DNA of 64,000 nucleotides from Gammaproteobacteria bacterium (GCA_030680605.1 JAUXUQ010000021.1:25732-89731), one strand, 5' to 3'; counted from the stretch's first letter, positions 35,892-46,438 are shown. Translations and numbers: made by a program. Notes: a model not told the origin generated them from the sequence alone.

Positions 35892-36289
35892 CTCATGACA
35901 AGAAAATTCAGTTATCACTGCTGTCGCTTCGGCTCACCGTCTTTCTGGTGATGCTGATGTGGACCATCGATAAATTCCTTAATCCGGCACACGCCGCCAG
36001 TGTCTACGAGACCTTCTACTTTATGCCAGGTCTGGACTCTACTGTGATCTATGCAATCGGGGCACTGGAGCTTGTACTGTTGCTGCTGTTTCTAATCGGC
36101 TACCAGAAGTTCTACACTTACGGTGCGGTGCTGGTACTGCATGCCGTGTCTACCTTGTCGTCCTTCGGCATGTATCTGGCGCCGTTTGAAGGCCCGAACC
36201 TGTTGTTCTTTGCAGCCTGGCCGATGCTGGCGGCCTGTTTCACACTGTTCCTGCTACGTGACCACGATACCCTGTGGAGCACCCACTAA
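35885..36289 (+). CDS. DoxX-like four-helix membrane protein
   Basis: 134-residue integral membrane protein with four predicted helices (about 13-28, 56-74, 80-97 and 105-124) and a FLNPAHAASVYETFYFMPGL segment after the first helix, reminiscent of DoxX/DoxD-like proteins. A strong AAGGAGG ribosome-binding site precedes the ATG. Role unknown; relatives have been linked to quinone or sulfur redox reactions, which is not shown here. Confidence 0.7.
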   Translation: MLTHDKKIQLSLLSLRLTVFLVMLMWTIDKFLNPAHAASVYETFYFMPGLDSTVIYAIGALELVLLLLFLIGYQKFYTYGAVLVLHAVSTLSSFGMYLAPFEGPNLLFFAAWPMLAACFTLFLLRDHDTLWSTH

Positions 36290-36310
36290 CTCCACACCAC
36301 ACGCAGATCG

Positions 36311-36345
36311 GTAGGGCGCAATACCCTTCGGTTATTGCGCCCTAC
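36311..36345. repeat. Palindromic GTAGGGCGCAATA repeat
   Basis: GTAGGGCGCAATA (36311-36323) pairs with TATTGCGCCCTAC (36333-36345) around a short loop. It is the same family as the copies at 20604-20687. It lies 22 bp after the DoxX-like gene and could also act as a transcript end, but there is no T run. Confidence 0.7.
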
Positions 36346-36433
36346 GCCCCTGAAGATGACACAAAATCAGGAGCAGACTAGGACTAGTTTGGCACCTGAT
36401 AATACTGGCAGGCCACCCTAAGAGGCAGCATCG

Positions 36434-36793
36434 ATGCACGACAAGATCATTGTTTACCAGAAGCCCACCTGCGGCACATGCAAATCGACACTCGACCTGC
36501 TCAAGGAGAGTGGGGAAGAGTTTGAGGCTATTAATTACTACGAGGTGCCTTTGACGGAAGATCAACTGCGTGGGCTGCTTGTGAAGCTGGGGCTCACTGC
36601 GCGCGACATACTGCGCAGCGGTGAACCGCTGGCGCACAGCCTCGGGCTTGCGGAGCGGCAACTCTCTGATGATGAGCTGATAAAAATCATGGTGGCAAAC
36701 CCGGATCTGATTCAGCGCCCGATTGTCGTGCGTGGCAATGAGGCGGTGCTATGCCGCCCGGCGGAGAACGTGAACAAGCTGCTGGCGGATTAA
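36434..36793 (+). CDS. ArsC/Spx-family thioredoxin-fold reductase
   Basis: 119-residue ArsC-family protein. The active-site loop is KPTCGTCKST, with Cys at the classical ArsC position and a second Cys three residues on, as in Spx/YffB-like members. The RPIVVRG block and a further Arg in LCRPAENV match the arsenate-binding arginines of ArsC. Arsenate reduction by glutaredoxin is the family reaction; no arsB, arsR or acr3 gene is nearby, so the role is uncertain. Its end overlaps the convergent msrA gene by four bases. Confidence 0.8.
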   Translation: MHDKIIVYQKPTCGTCKSTLDLLKESGEEFEAINYYEVPLTEDQLRGLLVKLGLTARDILRSGEPLAHSLGLAERQLSDDELIKIMVANPDLIQRPIVVRGNEAVLCRPAENVNKLLAD

Positions 36794-37332
36794 GTCTTGA
36801 GCCTTGTGCTGTAACGTTCGCGGAGCTTGCTGAGCTTGGGGCTGATTACCATCTGGCAGTAGGGCTGGCTGTCATTCCGGGCGTAATAGTCCTGGTGGTA
36901 GTCCTCGGCGCGGTAAAAGGCGCTGAAGGGTGCAAGCTCGGTAACCAGTGGCGCGCTCCAGATGCCTGCCGCGCCAATCTCCCGCATCACCTCTTCGGCC
37001 TCGGCCTGCTGCTGCGGCGTGTGATAAAAGATCACGGAGCGGTATTGCGTACCGGTGTCGGCGCCCTGCCGGTTGAGCGTGGTCGGGTCGTGGATGGCAA
37101 AGAAGATTTCCAGAATCTCTTTATACGAGATAACAGTTGCATCAAACGTGACCTGCACCACCTCCGCATGGCCGGTGCTGCCCTCGCACACTTCGCGGTA
37201 GGCCGGATTCTTCACCGTACCGCCGGCATAACCCGACTCCACTTTCTTCACGCCCTTGAGGCTGGCAAACACGGCCTCCAGACACCAAAAACAGCCGCCG
37301 CCTAGTGTTGCAATTTCAGTGTCCCCGGCCAT
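36790..37332 (-). CDS. msrA: Peptide-methionine (S)-S-oxide reductase MsrA
   Basis: 180-residue repair enzyme reducing Met-S-sulfoxide. Start at 37332 gives MAGDTEIATLGGGCFWC with the catalytic Cys in GCFWCLEAVF. The YAGG and STGHAEVVQVTFD blocks and the NRQGADTGTQYRSVIF segment are all canonical. A GAGGAA site lies before this ATG, and the upstream DUF1003 gene ends six bases earlier, so the two are likely co-transcribed. Confidence 0.93.
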   Translation of the reverse strand: MAGDTEIATLGGGCFWCLEAVFASLKGVKKVESGYAGGTVKNPAYREVCEGSTGHAEVVQVTFDATVISYKEILEIFFAIHDPTTLNRQGADTGTQYRSVIFYHTPQQQAEAEEVMREIGAAGIWSAPLVTELAPFSAFYRAEDYHQDYYARNDSQPYCQMVISPKLSKLRERYSTRLKT

Positions 37333-37337
37333 ACGCG

Positions 37338-38057
37338 CTATTCGTTCCTCAGCGGCGTCCTGCGCGCGAAGTCCTGCATGGTGTCGAGCTGGATGCGCTG
37401 GATTTCCAGCAGGCGCTGCCATTGACGCGTCATCAGCAAGTCCATCTTTCCGCTCAAGTGGCGTATCTCCAGCTCCGCCTTCAGGTTCACCTGATAGTCA
37501 TGTTCCGCGTGCAGGCGATCTTTGGACTCCTGGCGGTTCTGGCTCATCATGATGATGGGCGCCTGTAGCGCTGCGATGCACGACAGCACGAGATTGAGCA
37601 GGATAAAGGGATAGGGGTCGAAGGGGCCGGACAACAAAAACCCGACGTTGAAGGCTATCCAGATTCCCATCACAGTGAGAAACGTAATGATGAAGCCCCA
37701 ACTCCCGCCGAACTCGGCGACCTTGTCCGCAAGGCGCTCGCCCAGGGTGAGTTGCTGCTCAAATTCAAGATTAATATTTTTGGCCAGCACCTCGTGCTCG
37801 CGCAGGCTTTCCAGCACCTCGTGTTCGAGCGTGGAAAGCTCGCCCTTCTGCAACTCAAGCACGTCTTCCACATATTCGGTGCGGAAATGATTGAGGCAGT
37901 CGGAACAGATCAAGCCGTGCGCAGGCCATTCGGGGCGCTTGCGCAGGATGAGGTCCTCTACCGGGCCGTAGACCAGCTCACGGTTGACGGCCTCATCCTG
38001 CGGTTTCTGTTGCCCACAGATCGGGCAGGGGAACAGGCTGCTCTCGGCGAGCGGCAC
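37338..38057 (-). CDS. DUF1003 membrane protein with N-terminal zinc-finger-like motif
   Basis: 239-residue protein. An N-terminal CPIC...CSDC arrangement (Cys11, Cys14 and a pair near residues 51-54) may bind zinc. Two closely spaced membrane helices follow (about 122-138 and 150-168), the second in the DUF1003 core with PFILLNLVLSCIAALQAPIIMMSQNRQ, and a charged helical C-terminus. Function unknown. Its ATG is at the last base of the SET-domain gene. Confidence 0.85.
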   Translation of the reverse strand: MPLAESSLFPCPICGQQKPQDEAVNRELVYGPVEDLILRKRPEWPAHGLICSDCLNHFRTEYVEDVLELQKGELSTLEHEVLESLREHEVLAKNINLEFEQQLTLGERLADKVAEFGGSWGFIITFLTVMGIWIAFNVGFLLSGPFDPYPFILLNLVLSCIAALQAPIIMMSQNRQESKDRLHAEHDYQVNLKAELEIRHLSGKMDLLMTRQWQRLLEIQRIQLDTMQDFARRTPLRNE

Positions 38058-38530
38058 TATATGGCCTGCTTCAGAGCAGCTTGCCCATGCTGCAGGCGGA
38101 GATACGGCAACAGCCAGGGGGTGAGGCGCTGCTGTTCGGCCAAGTCCAGGTGACGAAATGACAGCACCACGCTACGGCAGTTCGCCGCGCCACAGCAACA
38201 CGGGAAGCCTGCAAAGTCTTCCTCGTCTATCGCCGTACTGTAGTCCCAGGTGATTTCCTCGTCGCACGCAATGTCACGCAGCGCAACCAGCGCGAGTCCC
38301 TTGCCAAAACCGGCGTTCGGGTTGCAGCTGTGGTTGACATAGTCGTCGGCCTCACCTGAGGCGCCGAGATAGAGGTTATCGCCAATCTGGAGGTGGTAGT
38401 CATCGGGTGTGAACTGCCCGCGCTGTATCAGCGGACCGGTGAAGGTGAGTATCTCATCGCCCGCCGCAATCGCCGCTGCCGCAAACACACCCCTGCCATG
38501 CTGCGCACTGATTTTGACGCGTATTTTCAT
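38057..38530 (-). CDS. SET-domain protein-lysine methyltransferase-like protein
   Basis: 157-residue stand-alone SET domain. Start at 38530 sits five bases after the hemF stop and fits the SET start KIRVKISAQHGRGVFAA. SAM and active-site motifs are visible: NHSCNPNAGF and the EITWDYS block. A Cys-rich post-SET-like segment (CCCGAANCR) completes the family pattern. Bacterial SET proteins of this size occur in many Proteobacteria; the substrate is unknown. Probably co-transcribed with hemF. Confidence 0.85.
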   Translation of the reverse strand: MKIRVKISAQHGRGVFAAAAIAAGDEILTFTGPLIQRGQFTPDDYHLQIGDNLYLGASGEADDYVNHSCNPNAGFGKGLALVALRDIACDEEITWDYSTAIDEEDFAGFPCCCGAANCRSVVLSFRHLDLAEQQRLTPWLLPYLRLQHGQAALKQAI

Positions 38531-38534
38531 GGCC

Positions 38535-39671
<1,137 letters not shown>

Positions 39672-39672
39672 T

Positions 39673-40419
39673 TCAGGCCCAGTCACCCCACAGGGTTTGC
39701 ATCGCGGCAAGCGCGGCGGCGGGTACGGTCTCCGTACGCAGGATGCGCGGCCCCAGACGCACACCGGTAAAACCGGACTGTTTGGCATGCATCACTTCCA
39801 GATTACTCAGGCCGCCCTCAGGCCCGACCAGCAAAACGATGTCGCCCTGCGGCGGCGGCAACTGCCGCAGCGTGGCGTGTGCCAGCGGGTCGAGCACCAG
39901 CCTGACGTCTGCATTTACCGCAGCCAGCCAGTCGGAAAAGGTCTGCGGCGCCTCCACCACCGGCACCCGCACCCGCCCCGACTGCTCGCAGGCGGACGTC
40001 GCCACGCCCTGCCAGTGGGCGACCCGTTTGCCTTTGCGTTCATCCTGCAGCTTGACCGCGCAAAACTCGGTGATCAGCGGCACGATACGCGTTACACCCA
40101 GCTCCGCCGCCTTCTGCACCGCGTAGTCCATACGCTCCCCGCGCGAAATGGCCTGCGCCAGCGTAATGTGCAGCGGCGACTCGGTTGTGCGTGCCACAAA
40201 TTCGCCTACCTGCACCACAGCGGTGGCACCCTGTACACCCTGCAGCGTGCACGGGTATTCGCCGTGCTGCTGGCCGACCGGCTCGCCGTTAAACAACAGC
40301 AGCGGATCACCCACCTCCAGACGCAGCACGCGCAGCACATGTTGCGCGGCCTGTTTGTCGAGCGTGACGATGGCGCCGCTGGCGAGTAGCGCGGGGAAAT
40401 AAATACGCGGCAGGGTCAC
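39673..40419 (-). CDS. rsmE: 16S rRNA (uracil-1498-N3)-methyltransferase RsmE
   Basis: 248-residue SPOUT methyltransferase. The start is a GTG at 40419 that overlaps the NfeD-like gene stop (GTGTGA); it gives MTLPRIYFPALL-like N-terminus (V-start read as Met). Upstream codons in the same frame are a shadow of the NfeD-like gene. The trefoil-knot motifs LLVGPEGGLSNLEV and RLGPRILRTETVPAAALAAM are complete. The family methylates U1498 of 16S rRNA. Confidence 0.93.
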   Translation of the reverse strand: MTLPRIYFPALLASGAIVTLDKQAAQHVLRVLRLEVGDPLLLFNGEPVGQQHGEYPCTLQGVQGATAVVQVGEFVARTTESPLHITLAQAISRGERMDYAVQKAAELGVTRIVPLITEFCAVKLQDERKGKRVAHWQGVATSACEQSGRVRVPVVEAPQTFSDWLAAVNADVRLVLDPLAHATLRQLPPPQGDIVLLVGPEGGLSNLEVMHAKQSGFTGVRLGPRILRTETVPAAALAAMQTLWGDWA

Positions 40420-40655
40420 ACCGCAAAACGCCTGAGATAAAAACGCCAGAGCAGGATGGCCAGCGCGGCGAGTACGGCGAACAGCGCCAACTGGTACAGA
40501 ATGCCCAGCGGCATAAACAGCAAAATCAGGCCCGTCACGCCTGCCGCCACGCCCAGGCAGAGGAAAAACAGCCCCGGCGTGGCAAACTCCAGCAGCACCA
40601 GCACTGCTGCGACGATCCACCAATGCCAATACTCTATAGCCTCAAACGGCAACAT
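40416..40655 (-). CDS. NfeD-like membrane protein, transmembrane part only
   Basis: 79-residue protein with two to three hydrophobic segments (about 12-33, 34-51 and 52-70) resembling the membrane half of NfeD/YbbK proteins (LLEFATPGLFFLCLGVAAGVTGL). The family's C-terminal OB-fold domain is missing: the frame stops straight after LWRFYLRRFAV. The stop overlaps the rsmE GTG, so the short form seems to be a settled arrangement and not a fresh break. Usual partner proteins (stomatin, NfeD protease) are absent. Confidence 0.7.
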   Translation of the reverse strand: MLPFEAIEYWHWWIVAAVLVLLEFATPGLFFLCLGVAAGVTGLILLFMPLGILYQLALFAVLAALAILLWRFYLRRFAV

Positions 40656-40723
40656 GCGCCTCCTCCAGCCAACAGCCTGTTACGCGGCTTCCGAGTATAA
40701 CCGGGATTGCGTAGAATAGGCCC

Positions 40724-41455
40724 ATGCACACCGCGCTAAAACCACCCAAGCCACTGCTGCGTCACGCGGGCAAGGCCATTGCCGAGTTCGACATGATTCG
40801 CGACGGCGATCGCGTGCTGCTGGGTGTTTCCGGCGGCAAGGACTCACTGTCGCTGCTGCACATCCTGCTGCACCTGCAGAAATGCGCGCCGCTGCATTTT
40901 GATCTGGGCGTAGTGACGGTAGACCCGCAGGTGGAAGGCTTTGACCCTTCACCGCTCAAGCAGGTGATGAGCGATCTCAACCTGCCGTATTTTTACCGTG
41001 CCCAGCCCATCATGGAGCAGGCCAAACAGAACATGACCAACGATTCGTTCTGCGCCTACTGCTCGCGCATGAAGCGCGGCGTGATGTATGACGCGGCGCG
41101 CAAGAACGACTATAACGTGCTGGCGCTGGCGCAGCATCTCGACGACCTCGCCGAGACCTTTCTCATGTCGGCCTTTCACGGCGGTAAACTGCGCACCATG
41201 CAGGCGCACTACCTCAACGATGCCGGTGATGTGCGCGTGATCCGGCCGCTGGTCTATGCACGCGAACGGCAACTGCGGGACTTCGCCGCTGCCGCCCAGT
41301 TGCCGGTGATCCGCGATAATTGCCCGGCCTGCTTCAGCATGCCGATGCAGCGCCAGCATCTGAAAACGCTGCTGGGCACGGAGGAAAGCAGCAACAAAGG
41401 GCTGTTCAAGAGCCTGCTCTCCACCCTCAAGCCACTGATGGCACCCGCGCAATAA
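40724..41455 (+). CDS. ttcA: TtcA-like tRNA thiolation PP-loop protein
   Basis: 243-residue N-type ATP pyrophosphatase. PP-loop GVSGGKDSLSLL (about 34-45), Cys pair in CAYCSRMKRGVMYDAA, and a further CPAC motif in VIRDNCPACFS, matching the [Fe-S] cysteines of TtcA, which makes 2-thiocytidine-32 in tRNA. Shorter than classical TtcA (about 270-310). The SRMKRG and HGGKLRTM blocks support a TtcA-family assignment, but a distinct subgroup is possible. Eight bases before the DUF2007 gene. Confidence 0.8.
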   Translation: MHTALKPPKPLLRHAGKAIAEFDMIRDGDRVLLGVSGGKDSLSLLHILLHLQKCAPLHFDLGVVTVDPQVEGFDPSPLKQVMSDLNLPYFYRAQPIMEQAKQNMTNDSFCAYCSRMKRGVMYDAARKNDYNVLALAQHLDDLAETFLMSAFHGGKLRTMQAHYLNDAGDVRVIRPLVYARERQLRDFAAAAQLPVIRDNCPACFSMPMQRQHLKTLLGTEESSNKGLFKSLLSTLKPLMAPAQ

Positions 41456-41462
41456 CGCTGCC

Positions 41463-41714
41463 GTGAAATTAGTGACGGTGGCCAGGTTCGACCTCATGCC
41501 ACTGGCGCACATCGCCAAGGGCAGCCTGGAGGCCGAGGGCATCCCCTGCCACATTGCCGACGAGCATCTGGTGCAGACCGACTGGCTGTACAGTATTGCG
41601 GTGGGTGGTATCAAGCTGCAGGTGGACGAGGAATTCGCTGAACGTGCGCTGGCCGTGCTCGCTACCGATCACTCCAGCGATCTCCCGGGCACAGAGGATG
41701 AACTGGAGGTTTAG
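41463..41714 (+). CDS. DUF2007 small protein
   Basis: 83-residue soluble protein of the DUF2007 (putative signal-transducing) family. It has the pattern RFDLMPLAHIAKGSLEAEGI, then YSIAVGGIKLQVDEEFAERA. It follows the ttcA-like gene by seven bases. The stop overlaps the convergent TPR gene end. Function unknown. Confidence 0.8.
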   Translation: MKLVTVARFDLMPLAHIAKGSLEAEGIPCHIADEHLVQTDWLYSIAVGGIKLQVDEEFAERALAVLATDHSSDLPGTEDELEV

Positions 41715-42046
41715 TCGCTCGCACCTGCAGGCACGTTTTTTTGCAGGCGTTTGAGAAACACACCCATTTCCTTTGCCGCCTGCAGGTCGCCCCGACCCTC
41801 GGCCACACGTATCCCGCTGGCGTAGGCCGCCTGCGCCTCATCCACCCGCCCCACCGCCGCAAGGGCTTGCCCGTAGGCCTTCCACGCCGCCGAGTAGCTT
41901 GCATCCTGCGCCACGGCGCGCGCCAGATGTTCGCAGGCCCGCGCAAGGTTCCCCTGCTTGAAATGGGCGGTGCCCAGGCTATAGCGCAACAGGGCCGAGT
42001 CGTCACCCTTGGCCAGCATCGCCTCAAGGTTTTCGATCATGCCCAT
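41711..42046 (-). CDS. Small tetratricopeptide-repeat protein
   Basis: 111 residues with two to three TPR units: ALLRYSLGTAHFKQGNLARA, then AAWKAYGQALAAVGRVDEAQAAY, and a C-terminal helix. No signal peptide. Probably a protein-protein adaptor; partner unknown. It starts ten bases after the trkH stop on the same strand. Confidence 0.8.
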   Translation of the reverse strand: MGMIENLEAMLAKGDDSALLRYSLGTAHFKQGNLARACEHLARAVAQDASYSAAWKAYGQALAAVGRVDEAQAAYASGIRVAEGRGDLQAAKEMGVFLKRLQKNVPAGASD

Positions 42047-42056
42047 GGCGCCGTGA

Positions 42057-43511
42057 TTACTTGCGCCAGAAGGCAGGCGTCAGCAACACCAGCAAGGTAA
42101 ATATTTCCAGACGCCCGAGCAGCATGGCAAAGGACAGCATCCATTTCGCGGCCTCCGGCAACGCCGCATAATTGCTCGCAGGCCCGACCCCGTTCAAACC
42201 GGGCCCGAGATTGTTGATCGCTGCCGCCGTGGCGCTGAATGCCGTCACCATTTCTACGCCTTGGGCCGAAATGGCCAGCCCGATCAGACCAAAGCAGGCA
42301 AGGTAAGTGGCAAAAAACGCCGATATCGCCGCGACCGTGCGATCCGGCACCACCTTGCCGGAAAGCTTGAGCGGTACCAGCGCACTGGGGTGCATCAAGC
42401 GCCGTATCTCGCACAGGGTCTGCTTGAACAGCAGTACGGCGCGCACCACCTTGATGCCACCGGAGGTAGAACCGGCCGAGCCGCCCACGAAGGCCAGCAC
42501 CATCAGCAATGCGCCCAGCACTGGCGGCCAGGCGCCGTAGTCGGCGCTGACGTAACCGGTAGTCGTTACCATCGACACCACCTGAAACACGGCATAGCGC
42601 AACGCCTGCCAGATGTCCGCATAGTAATGGCTCCAGGCGAGGTAGGCAGTCACCACAACAGTGGCCGCCACGAAGATGCCCATATGGACGCGGAACTCGG
42701 AATCCTGCCAATAGACGCGCAGGCTGCGGCCGCGCAGCACAAGAAAGTGCAACGCAAAATTGATACCGCCAAGCAGCATGAACAGCACCAGAATCATTTC
42801 AATCAACGGGCTGTTGAAGTAGGCGATGCTGGCATCGTGGCTGGAGAAGCCCGCCGTGGACACGGCGGTAAAGCTGTGAATGATGGCATCAAACGGTGTC
42901 ATGCCCGCAAGCCAGAGTGCACTGGCACACAGCACTACCAGGCCCACGTAGATGTACCACAGCGACTTGGCGGTTTCCTTGATGCGCGGCGTGAGCTTGC
43001 TGTCCTTCATCGGCCCCGGGGTTTCGGCCTTGTAGAGCTGCATGCCGCCCACGCCCAGCATGGGCAGAATGGCCACCGCCAATACCACGATGCCCATGCC
43101 ACCCAGAAACTGCAGCATACCGCGCCATAGATTGATCGACATCGGCAGCTGGTCAAGCCCGGCCAGCACGGTAGACCCGGTGGTGGTAAGACCCGACATG
43201 GTTTCAAAGTAGGCATCGGTGAAAGTCGCCGTGCCATGGGCCAACATGAACGGCAATGCGCCAAACAGGGCCAGCAAGGCCCAGAACAGACTCACGATCA
43301 CAAACCCGTCGCGCAGACGCAACTCCTTGCGCACCTTGCGTACCGGCAGCCATAACAGGGCACCGCTGACCAGCGTAATGCCATACGACCACAGGAACGC
43401 CAGCAGCGTAGGCTCATGCGCAAGATAGGCCAGCAGCAAGGGGGGCAGCATGGTGATGCTGAACAGCATCAGCAGCAACCCCATGATGCGCTGTATGACG
43501 GTGAATTGCAT
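42057..43511 (-). CDS. trkH: Trk system potassium uptake protein TrkH/TrkI
   Basis: 484-residue K+ channel-like transporter with about ten hydrophobic helices and four selectivity-filter loops, including SGLTTTGSTVL, FTAVSTAGFSSHD, VVSMVTTTGYVSADY and a fourth around INNLGPGLNGVGP. It works with the TrkA protein encoded upstream. The 154-bp gap to trkA carries a repeat. Confidence 0.95.
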   Translation of the reverse strand: MQFTVIQRIMGLLLMLFSITMLPPLLLAYLAHEPTLLAFLWSYGITLVSGALLWLPVRKVRKELRLRDGFVIVSLFWALLALFGALPFMLAHGTATFTDAYFETMSGLTTTGSTVLAGLDQLPMSINLWRGMLQFLGGMGIVVLAVAILPMLGVGGMQLYKAETPGPMKDSKLTPRIKETAKSLWYIYVGLVVLCASALWLAGMTPFDAIIHSFTAVSTAGFSSHDASIAYFNSPLIEMILVLFMLLGGINFALHFLVLRGRSLRVYWQDSEFRVHMGIFVAATVVVTAYLAWSHYYADIWQALRYAVFQVVSMVTTTGYVSADYGAWPPVLGALLMVLAFVGGSAGSTSGGIKVVRAVLLFKQTLCEIRRLMHPSALVPLKLSGKVVPDRTVAAISAFFATYLACFGLIGLAISAQGVEMVTAFSATAAAINNLGPGLNGVGPASNYAALPEAAKWMLSFAMLLGRLEIFTLLVLLTPAFWRK

Positions 43512-43514
43512 AAG

Positions 43515-43664
43515 GGCAGTGGCTAGTGACTAGTGGCGAGTAGCTAGTGGAAAGTAGCGAGTGGCGAGTGACTAGTAGCGAGCAATGAGGTTTGATGGGT
43601 CATGGATATCTCTGATGAATAATGTTTTAAAGGAAGCCCCTCGCCACTAGTCACTCGCTACTGT
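43515..43664. repeat. CTAGT/GCGAGT-rich intergenic repeat
   Basis: Short units such as GTGACTAGTGGCGAGTAGC recur at 43520-43587, and an inverted copy (CTCGCCACTAGTCACTCGCTACT) is at about 43640-43663, allowing a long stem. Similar fragments occur at 55020-55050 and 55168-55190. Confidence 0.6.
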
Positions 43665-43665
43665 T

Positions 43666-45039
43666 TTATATAAACGTCACGCCAACCTGAAACAGGCGCT
43701 CGATCTCGGAGATGCGCTTCTTGTCCACCAGAAACATGATGACGTGATCTTCCGACTGGATAACAGTATCGTGATGCGCGATCAGCACCTCGTCCCCGCG
43801 CACGATAGCGCCGATGGTGGCGCCCACAGGCAGCTTGAAATCCTCGATGGAACGCCCCACCACTTTGGATGACTGCCTGTCACCGTGCGCCACCGCCTCG
43901 ATTGCCTCGGCCGCACCACGCCGCAGAGAATGCACCACCGCCACATCGCCACGCCGCACATGCGCCAGTAGGCTGCCGATCATCGCCTGCTGCGGCGAGA
44001 TCGCAATATCAATGCTGCCGCTTTCCATCAGATCCACATACGAGGCCCGGTTGATAAGCGCCATTACCTTGCGCGCACCCATGCGTTTGGCCAGCATCGC
44101 CGACAGGATGTTGTCCTCATCATCATTGGTCAGCGCGCAAAACACATCTATGTCCTCGATGCCCTCCTCCTGCAGCAGATCTTCATCCGTGGCATCACCT
44201 TCAAGCACGGTAGTACCATGCAACTCCTCGGAAATAGCGCGCGCGCGGTTTTTATTATGTTCGATGAGCTTGACCTGATAGTTCTTTTCCAGTGCAGTAG
44301 CGAGGCGCTTGCCGATGTTGCCGCCGCCTGCAATCATGATTCGCTTGTAGGGCTGATCCAGCCGGCGCAGCTCGCTCATCACGGCGCGGCAGTGCTTGGT
44401 TGCGGCAATGAAAAATACTTCGTCGTCGGCCTCGATTACCGTGACGCCCTGTGGAATGACGGATTGACCGCGTCGATAGATGGCCACCACGCGGGTCTCC
44501 ACGCCCGGCATATGTTCGCGCAGTTCGCACAGTTCGCGCCCCACCAGTGGCCCGCCGTAATAGGCCCGAACCGCGACCAGTTGTACCCGGCCGGCGGCGA
44601 AATCGAGCACTTGCAGTGCACCCGGATACTCAATCAGGTGTTGCACATAGTTTGTGACCAGCTGCTCGGGACTGATCAGCATGTCCACCGGAAAGGCCTT
44701 GGGCCCGAACAGTTGCGGCGAAGACAGATACTCCTGCTGGCGCACGCGCGCGATCTTGGTCGGGGTATTAAACAATGTGCTGGCGACCTGACACGCCACC
44801 ATGTTGGTCTCATCACTGTTGGTCACGGCGAGAATGATGTCAGCGTCGGCTGCGCCCGCACGCTGCAGCACCTCGGGATGTGATGCATGGCCCTGCACCG
44901 TGCGCAAATCAAACCGCACCTGCAGTTCCTGCAGCCGCCGGGGATCGTTGTCCACCACCGTGATATCGTTGGCCTCGCCCGCCAGATTGGCAGCTACGGA
45001 CGATCCGACCTGGCCTGCACCAAGAATAATTATTTTCAT
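43666..45039 (-). CDS. trkA: Trk system potassium regulatory protein TrkA
   Basis: 457-residue cytoplasmic NAD-binding regulator of TrkH. Start at 45039 gives [20 protein letters not shown]; the longer frame adds 15 residues that overlap ntrX. It has two RCK units, each with a Rossmann GxGxxG (ILGAGQVG and IAGGGNIG at about 236) and a TrkA-C domain. It lies eight bases after ntrX. Confidence 0.95.
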   Translation of the reverse strand: MKIIILGAGQVGSSVAANLAGEANDITVVDNDPRRLQELQVRFDLRTVQGHASHPEVLQRAGAADADIILAVTNSDETNMVACQVASTLFNTPTKIARVRQQEYLSSPQLFGPKAFPVDMLISPEQLVTNYVQHLIEYPGALQVLDFAAGRVQLVAVRAYYGGPLVGRELCELREHMPGVETRVVAIYRRGQSVIPQGVTVIEADDEVFFIAATKHCRAVMSELRRLDQPYKRIMIAGGGNIGKRLATALEKNYQVKLIEHNKNRARAISEELHGTTVLEGDATDEDLLQEEGIEDIDVFCALTNDDEDNILSAMLAKRMGARKVMALINRASYVDLMESGSIDIAISPQQAMIGSLLAHVRRGDVAVVHSLRRGAAEAIEAVAHGDRQSSKVVGRSIEDFKLPVGATIGAIVRGDEVLIAHHDTVIQSEDHVIMFLVDKKRISEIERLFQVGVTFI

Positions 45040-45046
45040 GTCGCTT

Positions 45047-46438
45047 TCAGCTTTGCTCCGGCTCTTTCGTCTGGCGTGGATCAATACCTAGTGCACGCAG
45101 CTTGCGATAGAGATGGGTGCGCTCCATACCCGTCTGCGCCGCCAGCTTGCCCATGCTGCCGCCGGCCAGTCGCAGCTGATGCTCGAAGTAGGCCCTTTCA
45201 AACTGGTCGCGCGCCTCGCGTAACGGCAAATTAAAATCACTGACAACAGCCTCTGCTGGCAGGCTCGTTGCTGTGTGCAGCAGCCGCTTACTCAGCGCGG
45301 CTTCCACTTCCTCCAGACCGATTTCCTCGCCACTGCCCAGAATCAGCAGGCGCTGCACCAGATTGCGCAGTTCGCGGATATTGCCCGGCCACGGGTAATT
45401 GCGCAAGCGATTCTGCGCAGCAACAACAAAACTGCGGTAGGGCAGCCCCTCCTGATTCACGAACCAGTCGATGTAGAACTTTAACAGTTCCGGCACGTCC
45501 TCACTGTGCTCACGCAGTGCCGGGACGCGCAACGGTATAACGTTGAGATGGTAGTACAAGTCTTCACGGAAGCGTCCGGCTTGCACCTCCTGCTGCAGGT
45601 CACGGTGTGTGGCGGCAATAACGCGCACATTCACCACCACCGGTTGCGCGCCACCGACACGCAGGAAGCTGCGGTTTTCCAGCGCTGACAGCAAGCGTGC
45701 CTGGGTGGCACTGTCCATATCACCGATCTCATCAAGAAACAGGGTACCGCCGCTCGCCTGCTCCAGATGTCCGAAATAAAGCTTGTCGCCCGACTCGCTA
45801 CCGAACAACTCAACGGCGGAGTTTTCGCGCGCGATGGCAGCCACCCCTACTTCGACAAATGGCCCCGCGCGCCGTGGACTCTGGGCGTGCAGATAACGTG
45901 CCACCACTTCCTTGCCGCTGCCAGGCTCCCCTGTAACCAACGCCCAGGTATCGTGCTGCGCAATGCGCCGCGCCTGTTCGCGCAGTTGCTGCATCACTGC
46001 ACTCTTTCCAAGCGGCTCGCTGACCGGCTGCACCTGACGCCGCAAGCCGATATTTTCCCTGCGCAACCGCTCTGCCTCGAGCGCACGCTCTACCGTGAGC
46101 AACAGCTTCGCCATGGACAAGGGCTTCTCGATAAAATCGTAAGCGCCGAGGCGGGTTGCCTCCACCGCTGTCTCCACCGTGCCATGCCCTGACATCATGA
46201 TCACCGGCGATGACAACACACCGCCTTCGCTCCACTCATGCAGCAGCGAAATACCGTCAATATCCGGCATCCAGATATCCAGCAGTGTCAGGTCAGGCCG
46301 CCGGCCGCGCCGCGCTTCGCGTGCTGCCGCGCCGCAATCCGCCACGCTCACCTCATAGCCTTCATCCTGCAGGATCTCCTGCACCAGACGGCGGATATCA
46401 GGCTCATCATCTACCACCAGAATATAGGCCGCCGTCAC
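45047..46438 (-). CDS. ntrX: NtrX-like response regulator lacking the GAFTGA loop
   Basis: 463-residue receiver-AAA+-Fis protein. Phospho-acceptor Asp54 (LLDIWMPD), Walker A GEPGSGKE (170-177), Walker B GGTLFLDE (230-237), and C-terminal HTH with [20 protein letters not shown]. Where sigma-54 activators carry GAFTGA, this protein has [18 protein letters not shown], so direct sigma-54 activation is unlikely. NtrYX pairs control nitrogen, redox or envelope genes. Its start overlaps the ntrY stop. Confidence 0.9.
   Translation of the reverse strand: MTAAYILVVDDEPDIRRLVQEILQDEGYEVSVADCGAAAREARRGRRPDLTLLDIWMPDIDGISLLHEWSEGGVLSSPVIMMSGHGTVETAVEATRLGAYDFIEKPLSMAKLLLTVERALEAERLRRENIGLRRQVQPVSEPLGKSAVMQQLREQARRIAQHDTWALVTGEPGSGKEVVARYLHAQSPRRAGPFVEVGVAAIARENSAVELFGSESGDKLYFGHLEQASGGTLFLDEIGDMDSATQARLLSALENRSFLRVGGAQPVVVNVRVIAATHRDLQQEVQAGRFREDLYYHLNVIPLRVPALREHSEDVPELLKFYIDWFVNQEGLPYRSFVVAAQNRLRNYPWPGNIRELRNLVQRLLILGSGEEIGLEEVEAALSKRLLHTATSLPAEAVVSDFNLPLREARDQFERAYFEHQLRLAGGSMGKLAAQTGMERTHLYRKLRALGIDPRQTKEPEQS

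Noticed and set aside
43515..43664. The CTAGT-rich repeat as a CRISPR array
   Set aside because: Units are short, irregular and lack equal spacers.
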